NCBI RefSeq assembly: GCF_000374125.1
Contig: NZ_KB893643.1
Location: forward strand, 255,645-319,644
Length of the DNA: 64,000 bases
Origin: Niabella aurantiaca DSM 17617
Lineage (GTDB): Bacteria > Bacteroidota > Bacteroidia > Chitinophagales > Chitinophagaceae
Reading direction: 5' to 3'
Each line of letters starts with the position of its first letter. Position 1 is the stretch's first letter. Below, in pieces: positions 63,815-64,000 of this stretch. The notes under the pieces were generated by a model. The model saw only the letters and a list, made by a program, of their open reading frames with translations, searched no databases and was not told where the DNA came from. A program made the translations under genes and the position numbers.

Positions 63815-64000
63815 GACCCTCCTCATCACCGGCGGAACCGGTTCGTTTGGAAATGCAGTAATGAACCGTTTTTTACACACGGAGCATTTTAAAGAAATAC
63901 GCATTTTCAGCCGCGATGAAAAAAAGCAGGATGACATGCGCAAGCGCTATAATCACCCCAAAATTAAGTTTTATTTAGGCGATGTACGTGATCGGGCCAG
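63798..64000 (+). CDS. UDP-GlcNAc 4,6-dehydratase-like SDR (FnlA/CapE type), 5' part only
   Basis: The frame starts at ATG 63798 and runs off the right edge. It reads [20 protein letters not shown], then [18 protein letters not shown] and [12 protein letters not shown], which is the characteristic N-terminus of the FnlA/CapE/WbjB group (UDP-GlcNAc 4,6-dehydratase with C5 epimerisation, first step to UDP-L-FucNAc or related sugars). The Rossmann TGGTGSFG motif and the Asp/Arg block support this. The locus therefore continues beyond the window. Confidence 0.85.
   Translation, partial: MKIKNKTLLITGGTGSFGNAVMNRFLHTEHFKEIRIFSRDEKKQDDMRKRYNHPKIKFYLGDVRDRA

Overview
The window reads as a chromosomal segment of a Bacteroidota bacterium, most probably a Chitinophagaceae-type soil or rhizosphere organism. 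This rests on protein style rather than a database match: SpII lipoproteins ending in SC, an EpsG-type polymerase, TPR-GAF-HisKA_3 kinases, promoter-like TAnnTTTG boxes, AT-rich leaders with weak Shine-Dalgarno sites, and a tRNA-Asp gene without an encoded CCA. All assignments come from reading sequence and motifs; no search was run.

Layout. 1-4.6 kb (minus): a GH127-type beta-L-arabinofuranosidase cut by the window edge, and a large secreted glutaminase-A-like (DUF4964/5127/4965/1793) protein. 5.4-10.6 kb: a tyrosine/homogentisate catabolic block (aminotransferase, HPPD, homogentisate dioxygenase, FAH-family hydrolase), flanked by two inverted copies of a 200-280 bp palindrome-rich repeat. 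10.9-17 kb: a small membrane protein, two lipoproteins (one a probable seven-bladed propeller), and a NarL-type two-component pair. 17.4-24.9 kb: a MaoC protein, then two minus-strand operons (flavodoxin, alpha/beta hydrolase, NTF2-like, carboxymuconolactone decarboxylase, cupin; and aldo/keto reductase, alpha/beta hydrolase) with a divergent AraC regulator. Both operons carry the same 29 bp operator-like sequence exactly 20 bp upstream of a shared GAACTTTG box, which points to one regulon.

25-35 kb is a low-density stress/cold-adaptation region: small hypothetical proteins, an RRM RNA-binding protein, two fatty-acid desaturases, a CsbD-like protein, an AraC regulator, an RhlE-type DEAD-box helicase and a 54-residue protein. 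It also holds a decayed response-regulator receiver. 34.9-39.2 kb looks like accessory DNA: a 5'-truncated DedA gene, a HigB-HigA toxin-antitoxin pair, a Fic protein and a tyrosine recombinase lying next to tRNA-Asp. 39.3-45.8 kb is housekeeping: RlmB, DUF4112, Nudix, Cu/Zn SOD lipoprotein, saccharopine dehydrogenase-like, DapA, AccA.

45.9-64 kb (plus) is an exopolysaccharide/O-antigen locus that continues past the right edge: Wza, Wzc with a (YG)7 tail, a decayed sugar epimerase, WecB, WecC, RfbB, RfbA, Wzx, a sugar aminotransferase, a NeuD-like acetyltransferase, a WecF-like 4-acetamido-4,6-dideoxyhexose transferase, two further glycosyltransferases, an EpsG/Wzy-like polymerase, a hyaluronidase (GH56)-like secreted protein, a CatB-type acetyltransferase and the start of an FnlA/CapE-type dehydratase. 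The gene set closely parallels the enterobacterial common antigen pathway (ManNAcA plus a 4-acetamido-4,6-dideoxyhexose) inside a Wzy/Wza/Wzc export locus.
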